Below the pieces are notes generated by a model. It had not been told where the DNA came from, did not search any database, and worked only from the letters and a program-made list of their open reading frames with translations. A program made the position numbers and the translations under genes. A stretch of 64,000 bases of DNA from Diospyros lotus (Eukaryota; Streptophyta; Magnoliopsida; Ericales; Ebenaceae): contig NC_068339.1 of NCBI RefSeq assembly GCF_014633365.1, positions 29,397,316 through 29,461,315 on the forward strand, read 5' to 3'. Below, one piece after another: positions 33,236 through 45,351 of this stretch. The first letter of the stretch is position 1. Each line of letters opens with the position of its first letter.

Positions 33236-35408
33236 GCACCAACCCAAGAGGGGGGTGAATTGGGTTATTTAAAAATAGCTTAAAAATTTGAAATATTTTT
33301 ATTTAAAACAAATAAGAATATAATCAGAGTGAGGATTATTGAAATACTTGGAAATATAAATAGATCAAATAACACAAGCATAAGAGAACACAAGGATTTA
33401 TAGTGGTTCGCCTTAACCAAGCCTAATCCACTACCTTAGATTCTTACTAAGGATTTTATAAACCAATCAACTAATCCTCCTACCAAAATTGGTAGGCCCT
33501 CTAGCATTAACCGCTAGGAATTTACAAACCTCCTACTTAGACAAGTAGGCCCTCTAACTACCCAAGCTAGGAAAAAATAAGAAATGTACAATAAGTGAGA
33601 ATCTAAGAGATAAATATCTTAGTTACAAGATCTCTCAAAATGAAAACAAGGCTTGAATGATAAAATACAAATTAAGATCAAAGCCTTTGAGAGAGAAAAT
33701 TTAAAGCACAATTACAATTGAGAAGATGTAAATAATTTGTAAGCTCACTTCACTTCATTTCCATCCATTAACCTTTTCTTAATCATCCTTGATATGTATT
33801 TATAGGTGTCCCACAAGTTTCAAGAGAAAACTAGTTGTTTAGAGCTGTTAGAATTTGAAAAACTAACCGTTGGAGGCTTTCTACGAATTAAACAGTTAAC
33901 AGATTCAAGTCATCGGTCGACAAATGAGTTAAAAATTCAAAAGTCGGTCAACAGTTAAGAGAAAATGGTCGACAAATACAAAATTGCATTCTGTCGGTCG
34001 ATAGATGCTTGAGCATCGGTCGACAACTATTGTAAACAGCTACTATAGCATTGTAGCAAAATACTGTATCGACTGAAAAACAATGTAGCAACCGAAAATT
34101 ACTGTACCAATCGACAAAAATTAATTTTGAAACTTTTTCTCCACTCTAAAATTATCAAAATTATTTTTTATACAATTTTTAATAGAAACATGATGTTCTA
34201 AATGTCATAAAGAAATATATCACAAGAGTTTTGACATTTGAATGCATGATGAAATTGATTTTGATTTTCAGTGCTTAACAGATCATATAAAACTAATTTA
34301 GAGCACTAAGATAATAACTATTGACAAAAAAGATTTAATCATCAAAATGCAATAAATTTTCATCATCAAAAATATATCAAAGGCAAAACATTATCTATCA
34401 TTAACATACATTATGTCGGTCGATAGATGCATAAGCATCGGTTGACAAATGAACCAATTTTAAAAGATCGGTCGACAGATGATTAGAGATCTGTTAATAG
34501 ATAAAGGCCACTCATAAGAGTAAGCATTCTGTTGGTCGACAGCCCTAGGGCAACTGGTCGACAGTCAGAAGCTTTGCACACCAGAATGGTCGACAGACTA
34601 TTATGAACTATCGACAGTTGGTCCAAAATGCCAAAATAGTTGACAGATTCCTAGAACCGGTCGACAGATGGTCTCTTGCCTTTGAAAAATTTTAGCTTCA
34701 TTTTAACCAATGGTTTAAAACTAATTTTTGAAAAACATTTAGGGGATTTCATCATAATACTTGTTTGAGCAAATCTCCATGTATATATATGAATATCATT
34801 CGTTTGGTTTTCATTTTAACAAAGTACTTGAAATTGATTTTTATTGAAAACCATAAACTTGACTCATGACTTAGGGATTAAAACCAATTGTTGTTTTACA
34901 TCATCAAAACTAAACATAAGAGTAAAACATCAGTTGGGTCTCATTTAATGCAATCTGAAATAGCATTTAATGATCTCATAATTGAATCTCTATCACATTC
35001 CTTTCAATATAACTCTGATTTCCTTGAGATCAAATGTACCAACTAGATTTGTTTGTAAAAAGAATTATTTCATCTAATCATTTATAGGGAAAAGACATGT
35101 TAATGCTGATCTATTTTCTAAAAATGGTGAGAAGGCTCACATATATATAGCCATACCAATTGCGTGAAAAAAAAATGATGAGAAAAAGAATAAGGGAATA
35201 AGAAAAGAGTTGAAAAAGATCATAGCCGAAGTGATTCTCATCATTCTCATCCATAGAGAACAAGTACTCCATTCTCATTATTTTTTTCGTTGCAAAAATA
35301 CCTAGAGTGTCCTCCCATTTGTATTGAGCCTATTTTCTAAGGACCCCTAGTATTGAGAGTTTTCTCTCCATTTGTATTTCATTTCATATCTTGTAAGGTT
35401 ATTACTTT
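33236..35408 (+). mobile_element. Dispersed family D, copy c (left part)
   Basis: The head ACCCAAGAGGGGGGTGAATT (33242-33261) is followed by GGGTTATTTAAAAAT, TTTATAGTGGTTCGCC (near 33397), CCACTACC and AAGGATTTTATAAACC. Two blocks of GGTCGACAGATG-type motifs follow (33915-34090 and 34410-34680), then CATATATATAGCC (35139-35151), a possible TATA box. The copy is interrupted at 35409 by a solo LTR and resumes at 38863. Confidence 0.5.
33915..34680. repeat. Array of GGTCGACAGATG-type motifs
   Basis: At least a dozen variants, e.g. CATCGGTCGACAAATG, GTCGGTCGATAGATGC, ACTGGTCGACAGTC and CCGGTCGACAGATGG, in two blocks separated by about 300 bp. One pair (GTCGGTCGATAGATGC..AAGCATCGGT) occurs in both blocks. 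Confidence 0.75.
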
Positions 35409-38400
35409 TGTAACACCCCTGATTTCCCAGGTGTTAAATAACTTGGGATTTTAGGAATTTTTTTTTTCCACAAGACATCCACTAATGTACACTGTATAAT
35501 TCCTAAAAATCTCAATTTTACCTTCTCAGCCTAACAAACACAAATAATTAAGACAAGTGTTATAATTACAAATGCGAAAGCTAGATCAAACCTGATATGA
35601 TATATAACCACAATTCTTTATTTATCATATGAGAAAGCGTTCAAGACGTCTTCAAAAAAAATTGTGGATATCATCTCTTGAAAACAATAATCGCACGTCT
35701 TAAACATAACCAAAACATACTAAGGTTTTCATAGGTTTTGTACATAAGTAAAGACAAACTAATACATAATAAAACAAGCTACAAACGGTAAAATGAGCTT
35801 ATTCTTCAACTATCTCCTTTCCCTTAGAGCCGTTTGTCGAATTTGAAACGTTTGAGTATTCCAGGGACACAGTACAATTAGAAGATGAATCTTCTAGTGA
35901 GAACTCCAAAACAGTTTATATAAATGCATAAACAGGTATAAAACGTATGAGGAAACAACGAGAACTACTCTAAAGTGCCTCGTGAACATGTCAGCCTCCT
36001 CCAATGAAAGCTTTCTCAATGGCACACGCATAGCACCTCTTGGGAGGCCCCTGACCATGTCACCTTGACCCAACCTCATAGAACTCACGCAAACACCATA
36101 TCTGTTGTCCCTTAAACTCACGATCTTCCCCATGAGAGCTTTCTCGATAATGCAAGCATAGCGCCTCTTGGGGGATATCTAGACTTTTTCCATCAGGCAA
36201 TAATAGTTGAGAGCCAACATCATTTATTTTCAAGAAAACATATTTCATATATGCAACATGATTTCATACAAGAGAACAATAGGAGTTTGCGAACTTCACA
36301 AACATGTTTCATGTAATAGAAGTCTCTCGTAAGAGAAAAATATAGGATTTTGAGTTTAGGAGCCTCACCTTTAAATTAATTTAGGATTCCTCAAAATTTG
36401 TGTCCGATCTCGATTCTCGTGCCAGGCATACTCTTGCTTAACCTTGAGGTTCAATGATTCCTAGCCATCATATTTATTCAAAGAAATATCAATATCTATT
36501 TTTTTCGTAATTTTTCCCTAATTTTCCCCTATTTCCTTCTTATTTTCTCTTCGAAAATTTCAAAATAAATACCTCATCAAGTATTTTCCCAAGTTTTTCT
36601 CCACCATAAATCATAAAATATTTTTCTAAAAAATTATAAAAAAATTGAGAAAAATACCTCAACCTACGCGTATGATGCACTGAATTTTTACACCACCTTG
36701 TAACCCACCTCAAGTCGATCCTACTAGCATGCTTCTTGGCCTGAAACCACCACCGGAGGTACCTCAAAATGGCCAAAAACAAATCGGCTCCTGCATCTGT
36801 TTGATTTTTCCAACCACCCTTTGAATAGCACTCAAACCATCACAAAAACCCTCCAAATTTTTCAGAAGTGATCCCTAAGATCTCTAGAGTAAAAGCCCTC
36901 TATCAAATATGTAATACCCTGAAACTTGATATAAAGCCTGGATGTTGTAATGGAAATTATAGTAGCAAAATGAATGGTATTTTGATTTAGGGCATTAAAG
37001 TAATAAGGGAATGATTGCCATGATGATTCCTTATCCTAGAAGTCATGACTTGGAGAAATGGAATTAGATTTGGGAATTTTACCCCAAAAGTCTTAAGGTG
37101 GCTTAGCTTGGAAGAGAAGAGATAAGGGCCATGATGGGTTCTTATCCTAGAAGTAACGTGAAGATAAGATTTGGTGGTTTGGGATTGGAAGGAAATAGAA
37201 ACTTGAATAGGAAGATAAAAATCAAAGAAGAAAATCCAAAGATTATAATGATGGCTTGGAAGAAAATGGGGTGACTTAAAGGCTAAGGGATATCTTGAGA
37301 TTTGGGGACTTGAGAGACTATATAAAGGAGAGGGGGAGAGACCCACAGGAAGCTAAAACATAGCAAGAGAACAAGTGCAACAAGGAGAAGAAAGAAATCC
37401 AAGAAAGCAAAGAGGAAGAAGGGTAAAGATACCTGATCAAAAAGTAGAAAAAACAGAAGGTAAATCAAAGAGGTAAGTCAAATTTATTTCTGTAGGGTGA
37501 TAGAGCACGAAAATAGGAGTCCTTAGGTTCAAACGGAGAGTGAATTGGAGCAAAAATGAGCAAGTTATAGCATTTTTAATTTTAAGTTGCAAAATCCATA
37601 ACAGGGAAAGAGGCGGCGCGTGGCCACTCTTCCAGGGGCGAGTGAGGGTGAGTCCGGCCTCCGTTTGGACTGAAATTTTTATCATAATTCTCATATTTTA
37701 ATTTTATACAACCCTATGTAAAAATATTTAAGGTTTGGTTCACTGAAATGCGTGATTTCTGTAAAAACAGCCCTTAGTGCTCGAAACTAGGCTCTGAACG
37801 GTGCTATCGAAGGGAAAACAATCATGGTGAGTGGTTCTTATGCATTCTCCTTGATTCCTATTGATCATTCTTGGTTTTAACTTATGGATGGTTGTTTCTT
37901 ACATCTTATGTTCCTTTTGTTTCGAGCATATCCTTTCTACTTTGTTGCATCAAGTTTGACCATGACAGCTTTCGTGCGTGCCTTGTGATCATATTCATCC
38001 TGCTTTGTCATACATCTTGTCATTTTGAGACTGTGGCTAGTTGGTGGCTTGTCGTGTATGAACTACAATGGGGGCCTATGTAAGGAGGCTACCTCGAGCT
38101 TGTGTAAGGGGGCCGAGGGGTTCATAAATGGCAAATATGAAGGATATCTTGTTCCTGTGTAAATGGGCCGAGAGGTTACATCTCATGTTATATTGCTTTT
38201 GAGAAAATCCTGCTTATTTTATACGCATCTTGGTATTTGTATTTGTGGCTATTTTTTGGGATATCTCAAGTGATCTCGTGCGATAGCAGGTCCAGCCATG
38301 CTTGTGCATCATTTTCAAAAATTGCACTTTGGACCCCTTACAAATTCCTTTAGCATTTTAGCTCTCTTTCTCAAGTCCTTAGACTTTGATATTTCACCAC

Positions 38401-38862
38401 ATAAACCCCTAAGTTCCATGCTTCTCAATTGCCCCAAGAAATTTAAAAAAATATCATTTTCACCCTCTTTTCAACTAGAATTAAAAATTACACTTAGGCC
38501 CAAAATGCATGTTTCGACCGTAAACCCTTTTGTTTCATCTCGAAACCACTTAAGGGTTGTTCTAATCACAAAATTTTAACCTTTATAGGGTTTCGTGGAT
38601 TTCTCAGAAGCCCCTTACCATCATTCGATCTTTTAGGCTATAACTTAGTTGTACCAAAAACTGTCTTGAATTTGATTTCTTTCGGTGCCATAAATCTCAC
38701 ATTGAGACTCTCCTCGATGTCATACCCTTATCTTTAGATATCTAAGTTTCGAGGCACTCCCTGCCGTTAATTCGGTGATTTATTTTACCATCAAACCAAT
38801 TTTTTGGTATTTTAAACTCATCTAAATTACGTGGCGACCTTATGAAAATATGGGGTATTACA
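35409..38862 (-). mobile_element. Second solo LTR of the 2671-4858 family, with a nested LTR
   Basis: It starts TGTAACACCCCTG and ends ATGGGGTATTACA. Its interior is collinear with 2671-4858: GCGAAAGCTAGATCAAACCT near 35575 matches about 2847, and GAAGATGAATCTTCTAGTGA near 35880 matches 3133. Flanks ACTTT (35404-35408) and ACTTC (38863-38867) form a 5-bp duplication with one change. Removing 36910-38290 leaves about 2.1 kb, the size of the first copy. The orientation is inferred from that copy. Confidence 0.75.
36910..38290 (+). mobile_element. Nested Tekay-like LTR, right border uncertain
   Basis: It begins TGTAATACCCTGAAAC at 36910 inside the older LTR. A strong TATA box CTATATAAAGG is at 37318-37328. 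TTCACTGAAATGCGTGATTT (near 37738) matches the LTR at 8729-10960. Host LTR sequence resumes by about 38300 (compare 4370). A right TTACA end and target duplication were not found, so it may be truncated. Confidence 0.5.
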
Positions 38863-39362
38863 ACTTCAGCCTTAAAAAGTATTATAAGTAGGATATTTCT
38901 TTAGCGCTTTAAAAAGTATTATAAAGGTTAGTACTTGAGCCTATGAAAAAGCACAAGGAAGGTTAGGTGCTTGAGCCTGTGTAAAAAGCACAACACCACT
39001 GAAAATTGATTGTATGGAGGATGGTGCTTGCCTTTTCAAAAAGCATTCTGTTAGTAGATTTGAAAATCCTTAACTAGGAGTTGAGCTAGTAGACATAGGC
39101 AAGTTGAACCACTATAAATATTGTGTTATCATTGCTTGATTTCTTCTTATTTGTTCATCTTTGTTAGTCACTTTATTCTTACAAAATCTTGTAAATCACA
39201 AATCCATTACAAAATCTCATGAAGTACAAATCCACGCATTTCTTAAGTTTGAATACTCGACTATTATACTTAATTCTATTGCTTTTGTATTTTACTCATC
39301 ACAAACATATTTTTCACTACTATTTGAGGAAAAGCTAATATTTCCAAAAACCCAATTCATCA
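38863..39362 (+). mobile_element. Family D copy c, right part ending in an inverted head
   Basis: CTTTAAAAAGTATTATAA, TTGAGCC and AAAAAGCACAA motifs are followed by AAGTTGAACCACTATAAATA (39103-39122, the inverted TATAGTGGTTC block) and AACCCAATTCAT at 39349-39360. The head continues after the next element as CCCCCTTGTTGGG (47183-47195). So this D unit is bounded by heads in opposite orientation. Confidence 0.5.
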
Positions 39363-41072
39363 TGTGACACCCATAACTTAAAAACATGCTTAATAATAAT
39401 AATATTTGTATGAACTTCAAGGTTTAGCGCATAAAAACTAGAGAAACAATACTTTTACAAACATAAGTAAAGTTTCAAAACATAATAAAATTCAAAGCAG
39501 GTTTATTGTATGTATAAAGTTTGACACATAAAACATGGTTTCAATAGAAGAAAGAAAGACTTCGCGAATATGCTTGGTAGCAATAACATCCATATAGAGA
39601 AATTCAGAGCTTAAAACCAAATCCAAACTTTCTTTAAATCAAATAAAATTCCAAGACATGCTTTATGGAATACATATAGAAAAAGATCAGAGTTCAACCC
39701 TGAAAACTTTGTTTCAAAATGAAACTAAAACTAAGATTCTTGAAAATCCTTTTTATCGAGCCACCATGCTCCACATCCACGTCCCGATCTCCTCATTCAT
39801 GATCACCTGGGGGGGAAAACATAAGGGGTGAGATTACGCAAATCTTATTAGCTACAAGAGAACTATCAAACGTATTTAAACATGACATGACATGAACTTG
39901 AAACATGAACGTATAACATAAGGGGACACGATAGGTTCTACCAACTTGTAGGGGTAAGAGCCTTTGTGCGTAGCCCTACTAAACCCCGGTCCCGTAACTT
40001 GCTTGAGAACATGAAACTTGCTTGAAATATAACACGAGGGACCATATAAACATGATTCATGAGTGTGCTTAAACATCGTAGATAGTTTATAGTGTACTTA
40101 CCTGAACTTGGTTGGAAAGGATGCAAATTTTCTAGCGTGGCTATTTTGCTCTTGTTTCTACACCAAATTTACTCCTTCTTTTTGCAGAATTTTTCCCTCA
40201 CTCTCTATCACAAAATGCTTGCCACATGTCCCTAAGGATAAGGTTTGGAGACTTTAGCAAACTTGGAGGCTAAGCAAAAAGACTTGGAGAAGACTTAGCG
40301 AATACTTGGAAAAGACTTGGAGAAGACTTAGCAAATACTTGAAAAGACTTAACAAAGACTTAGAGAAGACTTAGCAAATACTTGGAAAAGACTTAGCTAA
40401 GACTTGGAGAAGACTTAGCAAATACTTGGAAAAGACTTAGAGAAGACTTAGCAAAGACTTGGAGAAGACTTAGCAAAGACTTGGAAAAGACTTAGAGAAT
40501 ACTTACTTTAACAAGGACTTGAAGAAGACTTACTTAACAAAGACTTGGAAAAGACTTAGAGAAGACTTACTTTAACAAAGACTTGATTTAAATATGGGTT
40601 GGACTCTAAAATGATCCAAAGTTAGATTTGAAATCCATTTTAAACCCAAAGCTATATTTAATAAGATTTGAAATCCAAATCTAGATTTAAAATCCAAAGC
40701 TGAAATTGATTGCTACTTGAGATTCGCAACCATGACTCTCAAATGGTCTAGATGGCTTAGCTCATTATCCTAATGATCCAGTCGCAAATTTTAAGAACTA
40801 CACCGTGGCCCAAACTTTTTTGGGTAATTGCACTTAGACCCCTTGCAACTAGGTCCCCGAGCCATTTTTTAATTTCATTTTAGCCCCCAAAGAAAGGATA
40901 AATTACACTTTTGCTTGAACTTCAATATTTACGATTTTTCCCCTGGCTCAAAAACTGAATTTTTGTCTCAAGACTTCCACAATCCCTTGAAATGTCCTAT
41001 TTCTTCAAGTATCCAAATCTAAAAATCTCGAGTATTACATCATATTTTAGTCTAAAAAATTCGGGTGTTACA
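39363..41072 (-). repeat. Left (3') LTR of the 39363-47179 element
   Basis: It lacks about 140 bp present in the other LTR, between CACAAAAT and GCTTGCCACATG near 40213. The missing part includes the TATA box. The minisatellite of GACTTAGAGAAGACTTAGCAA-like units spans about 40245-40585. Confidence 0.85.
40245..40585. repeat. LTR minisatellite of GACTTGGAGAAGACTTAGC units
   Basis: Short units (GACTTGGAGAA, GACTTAGCAAA, TACTTGGAAAA; 11-12 bp each) alternate about 28 times. The equivalent block in the other LTR, 46395-46660, is shorter. Confidence 0.8.
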
Positions 41073-41110
41073 ATCTACCCTCCTAAAAAAAAATTTCATC
41101 CTCGAAAATT
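41073..41110 (-). other. Polypurine tract
   Basis: On the minus strand GAGGATGAAATTTTT then AGGAGGGTAGAT lies directly before the 3' LTR, in the arrangement common to chromovirus elements. Confidence 0.6.
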
Positions 41111-41119
41111 TACCTTACT

Positions 41120-41990
41120 TTTTCGTTTTCAAACAGTTAGGGATATTTGGATCTCATCTCGTCCTCGCGCTCCCAAGTTTCTTCTTCGAGTTAATATTGT
41201 TTCCATAACACCTTGATCAATGGTATTTATTTATTGCGAAGCTTTCGTACCTCCCGAGTAATAATGCTTATTGGTGCCTCTTCATATTTCAAGTCTTGCT
41301 AGATCTCTAATGGTTGATGCTTTATTACATGGGCAAGGTCGGGGACATACTTTCTGAGCATTGATACGTGAAAACATCATGTACTGCTAAAAGATCCGGT
41401 GGTAATGCTAGCTAGTAAGCCACATTCCCAACCCATTTCAGGATCTCAAATGGGCCTATAAACCGAGGTCTAAGCTTTCCTTCATTCCCAAACTGTAAAA
41501 CTTCTTTTATGGGTGTAACTTTTAAGAATACCATATCACTAATGGCGAACTCCAATCCCCTTCTTCTTTTATCTACATAGTTTTTGTCTATCTTGAGCCT
41601 TCTTCATACTATCCTTGATCTTTTCAATGGCTTGTACAATTTGTTCCACAATCTTTGGACCCAAAATCTTTCGCTCGCCAACTTTATTCCAATGAATAGG
41701 TGATCTACATTTCCTTTCGTATAGCGCCTTATAGGGTGTCATGCTAATAGATACATGGTGATTATTGTTGTATGCGAATTCAATTAATGGTAGATGCTTC
41801 TCCCAATGTCCACCAAACTCTAGGGCACAAATACGAAGCATATCTTCTAATGTCTGAATTGTCCTTTCAAATAGCCCATCTGTCAGAGGATGAAAAGCTG
41901 TACTAAAACTTAATTTGGTTCCCATGGCTCTATGTAAGCTCTTCAAAAGTTTGATGTGAACCTCGGGTCCCTATGAAAATTAGAACACAG
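41120..41990 (-). pseudogene. Gypsy integrase C-terminal half plus chromodomain remnant
   Basis: The open part (41569-41946) reads SLHRAMGTKLSFSTAFHPLT, DGLFERTIQTLEDML, GGHWEKHLPLIEFAYNN and YKALYERKCRSPIHW, the second half of the Gypsy integrase core, with the catalytic Glu in FERTIQ. The DRDPRF block just upstream is present but frameshifted. Downstream, GKLRPRFIGPFEILKWVG (near 41440-41490) is the GPF module. VLWKQY and LEEETWEREDEMRSKYP (about 41140-41210) match the chromodomain of chromoviruses. Stops interrupt the last 400 bp. Reverse transcriptase, RNase H, protease and gag were not recognised in this element. Confidence 0.85.
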
Positions 41991-44900
41991 TGCAATCTTA
42001 CTATTTCCTTAACATACAGCCAGACAAGCTGATCCATTATCAGACTTGTAACTTTGATTCAACAAATCTCCCACATTATAAAATAATTAAACAACCGGAT
42101 AGTCCCGAAATGTTCATAACCAGTCAATAAGACCAAAGCACCTTAATCATAAATTACCCGACTTTTGATTACTAGTCTACCAAATATCTACATATCTATT
42201 TAATGCCCATATGTACACCAAATGCCTATTTTCCTTAGACACATATGAGAAATCTGCAATGCCAACACTCCTACTCAAATAATTTCTTGAATCCCAAAAT
42301 TTCCTATAGACAATGTCTTTCTAGGATGGTATTATGCACTTTTAATCCTCAAATTTACATAAGGTCTTCATGACCTTCGTTCCATACATTCCCTGAATTC
42401 CAAAATTCTCATAAAATAATTTGACTTACAGAATAATCTCCTGAAATCCTTAAGACCTTGATCCATCAAGTTTTTGTAAAATATCTATTAATAAAGATTC
42501 CATATTTCCCAAAAATTCTTTGTAAAGAAAGTTGATAATTAGATAATCTCCTTAGCACCCAATAACCTTTATAAGACTTTAAATATAACATTTATACAAA
42601 AGGGTTCTAACTTCCTCCAACAATTCAATTAGTTTCCCCAAAATTTATCAAACGACTACATACTTACTTGCATATTTGCAAATAGCTTCTTTTCCTTCAA
42701 AATCCCTAAAACAATCCTCGAATGTTTTCATGCTCATCTTTACTTCAAGAGTACATCAAGATATCATCAATAAAGATAATGAAAAATTGATCTCATGCGT
42801 CCTCCATTTTTCTTTTCTAGGACATCACTCAATCAGATTATGAATCCCTGCTCTAACTATTCATAAGACTTCAGATTTCTTTCCCACAATCTAATCTCAT
42901 TCAACTTCTAAACTTATTAGGCATACGATGGAACCTCATGCTCTTATTGCCACCCTCACAAGTGTTATGATCTATTAACCAAATCTTTTATCATTAATTA
43001 GAATTCTAATATCAACTGGAATTCATCTAGGATTATTAGAAGTCCATCTAGTTTCATTTTCACATTCTGGATTTACACTAGGCTGTGTACCCATATTCTC
43101 TCATAGACTTATGCCACAGCCATATGCTCAGTCCATTACAAATTGGTTTAGAGGTTCCGCAATCCTTACATGTTTTCGATTGACTTTCATCTTGACACTT
43201 ACTTTATGGGTCATTCTTCCAATCAATCCTATTTCTCTTCCTTGGATCTATTAAGATCAACTTCAATTTGTTAAGATCTAATCACTATATCATGTCTCAA
43301 GATATCTCTTTATGAGCTTAACAAGTTAGCAAATCCTACCTTATTGTTCGGTGCCTTAGAGCTCGAGCCGAGACCTTTATGATCATCCCATGGTCCAAGA
43401 CAATCATCGAGCTAATTTGTTTTCATTACGTGGTTTATAAAAGACTTGCCACCCATACAGACCTTTGTGTGCATAACTTTGACCTGGCTGCAACACACCT
43501 TGTTAACTATTTTTCTTATGAGTTCAAACATTCCTTTTTTGTAAGGATCCATTGCTATGTTCTAATGTCCTATCCTCTTTATTGGGTATTGACCCCTATT
43601 TGATCTTTTTCCCACCTAAGTTTTCTCATTATTTCTCAATTCAAAATCTCTAGGTTAGTTGGTTGAGATGTCAAGTAGCTAGCTTTGATCATTATCCTTA
43701 GTTAGGCGATTCTTAGTCTTTCAATCTTCTCAACCTTTATCCTAAGTCTACTTGCATCCTTTCTTTGTGGTCCTCAACCATCATAATTGTGGGTGCCTTG
43801 TGTTCTTGTCATTGCCACCACTAGTACTTCAATCGAATTCCTTGTATCCACCAAATTTATTCTTAGACACCAAATGTCTGATCATTTTAGTACTAGGCTG
43901 ACCATCATATCACCTTACACCTTTGGTCTCCTCATTATGTGACATCATTATCCAACGAAAATCCTATGACCTTAGACGTCCTGCTCAACCTTAAGTATTA
44001 GGATAAGGGTTTGATCTATCCATTACTCCATGAATGGTAGCTTAGCCTATAGTCCTTTTACTTATATCCTTAACCCATTCATTCGAAATTCGGGCTCCTT
44101 TAGATTCCAACTCAACCGGTTAGGGATTTTTCCATTTCATACTCATGCATGTGCTCTAGACCTTATTTTTATTCTTAAACCGACTAGGGTCACTTCAAGT
44201 ATTAGATATAATCATCCCCTCAAGTTAGGAGCTAATTCCTACCTGTAGCTCTCTATCTCACTTCTCAAGTTAGTCGAGTCCTAAGGATATTATTTCGTTC
44301 ATCTTGAATGCACAAGCCTTATCTCATTACTTCAACTTGAGGGGTAATTTTATATTTCCAACCATACTTGGCTAATCTCCTGACATAGGGATGTTCCACT
44401 GATCCCTCCTTAGCTGTGTCTTAGGCTTATCATGACTTATGTTATAGCTCAGTTTCATGCCCTTAAGTCTTAAGGAATCATTGTCTTTGAAACGCTTATT
44501 ATCCTTAATTCCACAATCAGATGCCCATACCTGATTCCCTAGTTCTTCTTAGCCTCTACCCACATCCTCATAAGTACTTCCAAATTGCCCCCGTTTAAGT
44601 TTGTCTCTAAAAAAACTCCGTTTTCTTGAGATCATTTTCCAAACCTTTGAGAAATCCTCTAACTAGGGAGATTTTTCACGAATTACTATGATTCGTTAGT
44701 CCATCGTTTCGTCTACCAATATGTATAACATGCAACTAAAGAGCTTCTAGGTAAGGAGGGGGGTCACGTGGACCACTTAAGTCCCAAGCTCGCCTTAGAC
44801 AGTTTAGGTCTTTGTGACAAAGCCCTTAGCACGGTCACACATATCAATAAACTCAACAATAGATTTGTGTTTAATTATGATTCATTATGCAAGATCTTCT

Positions 44901-45332
44901 TGATGGACTTGATTCCTAATTGCTTTCATTCTAATAAGCCCTTCCTAAACAAGTATTTCCGCTATAATCATGAACTCTTGAGCTTGGAGCAATATCACTA
45001 GAGAAAAACGCATACTAATTAATGGAAAATAAGAATCATATCTCTCACATACTTATTACAACATAAGCTTCATACGTGTGCATACATATAACAATATATG
45101 CTCATAAATATAACTCAAGACAATAACTGCATAGTTAAGGGGGACGTGGCTTACATGAGAACAACTATGAGGTATAAGCATGGTATCCATAAGAAATAAG
45201 CATAGCAATTCTTATAACTTACTAGAGATTGGAAGCTTAGACGGGATGTGGTGGATTTCATGTTGCCTTAAAATAATTTCCTTACAAATCTCTCTTTAAA
45301 AAAAAGAAAAATTGAGTCCACAGGAAAGTAAA
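41991..45332. other. Non-coding interior of the 39363-47179 element
   Basis: 3.3 kb of pyrimidine-rich, stop-filled DNA on the plus strand (purine-rich on the element's sense strand). Four frames of 72-77 residues on the plus strand are antisense to the element and show no domain. The composition matches the LARD-type interior at 58200-62550. Confidence 0.55.
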
Positions 45333-45348
45333 CCTTGCTCCGATACCA
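45333..45348 (-). other. Primer binding site (tRNA-Met type)
   Basis: The minus strand reads TGGTATCGGAGCAAGG, three bases from the 5' LTR. It resembles the usual TGGTATCAGAGC with one change. Confidence 0.75.
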
Positions 45349-45351
45349 CCA

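Noticed and set aside
43379..45001. Plus-strand frames of 72-77 residues
   Set aside because: They are antisense to the Gypsy element interior with no domain features.
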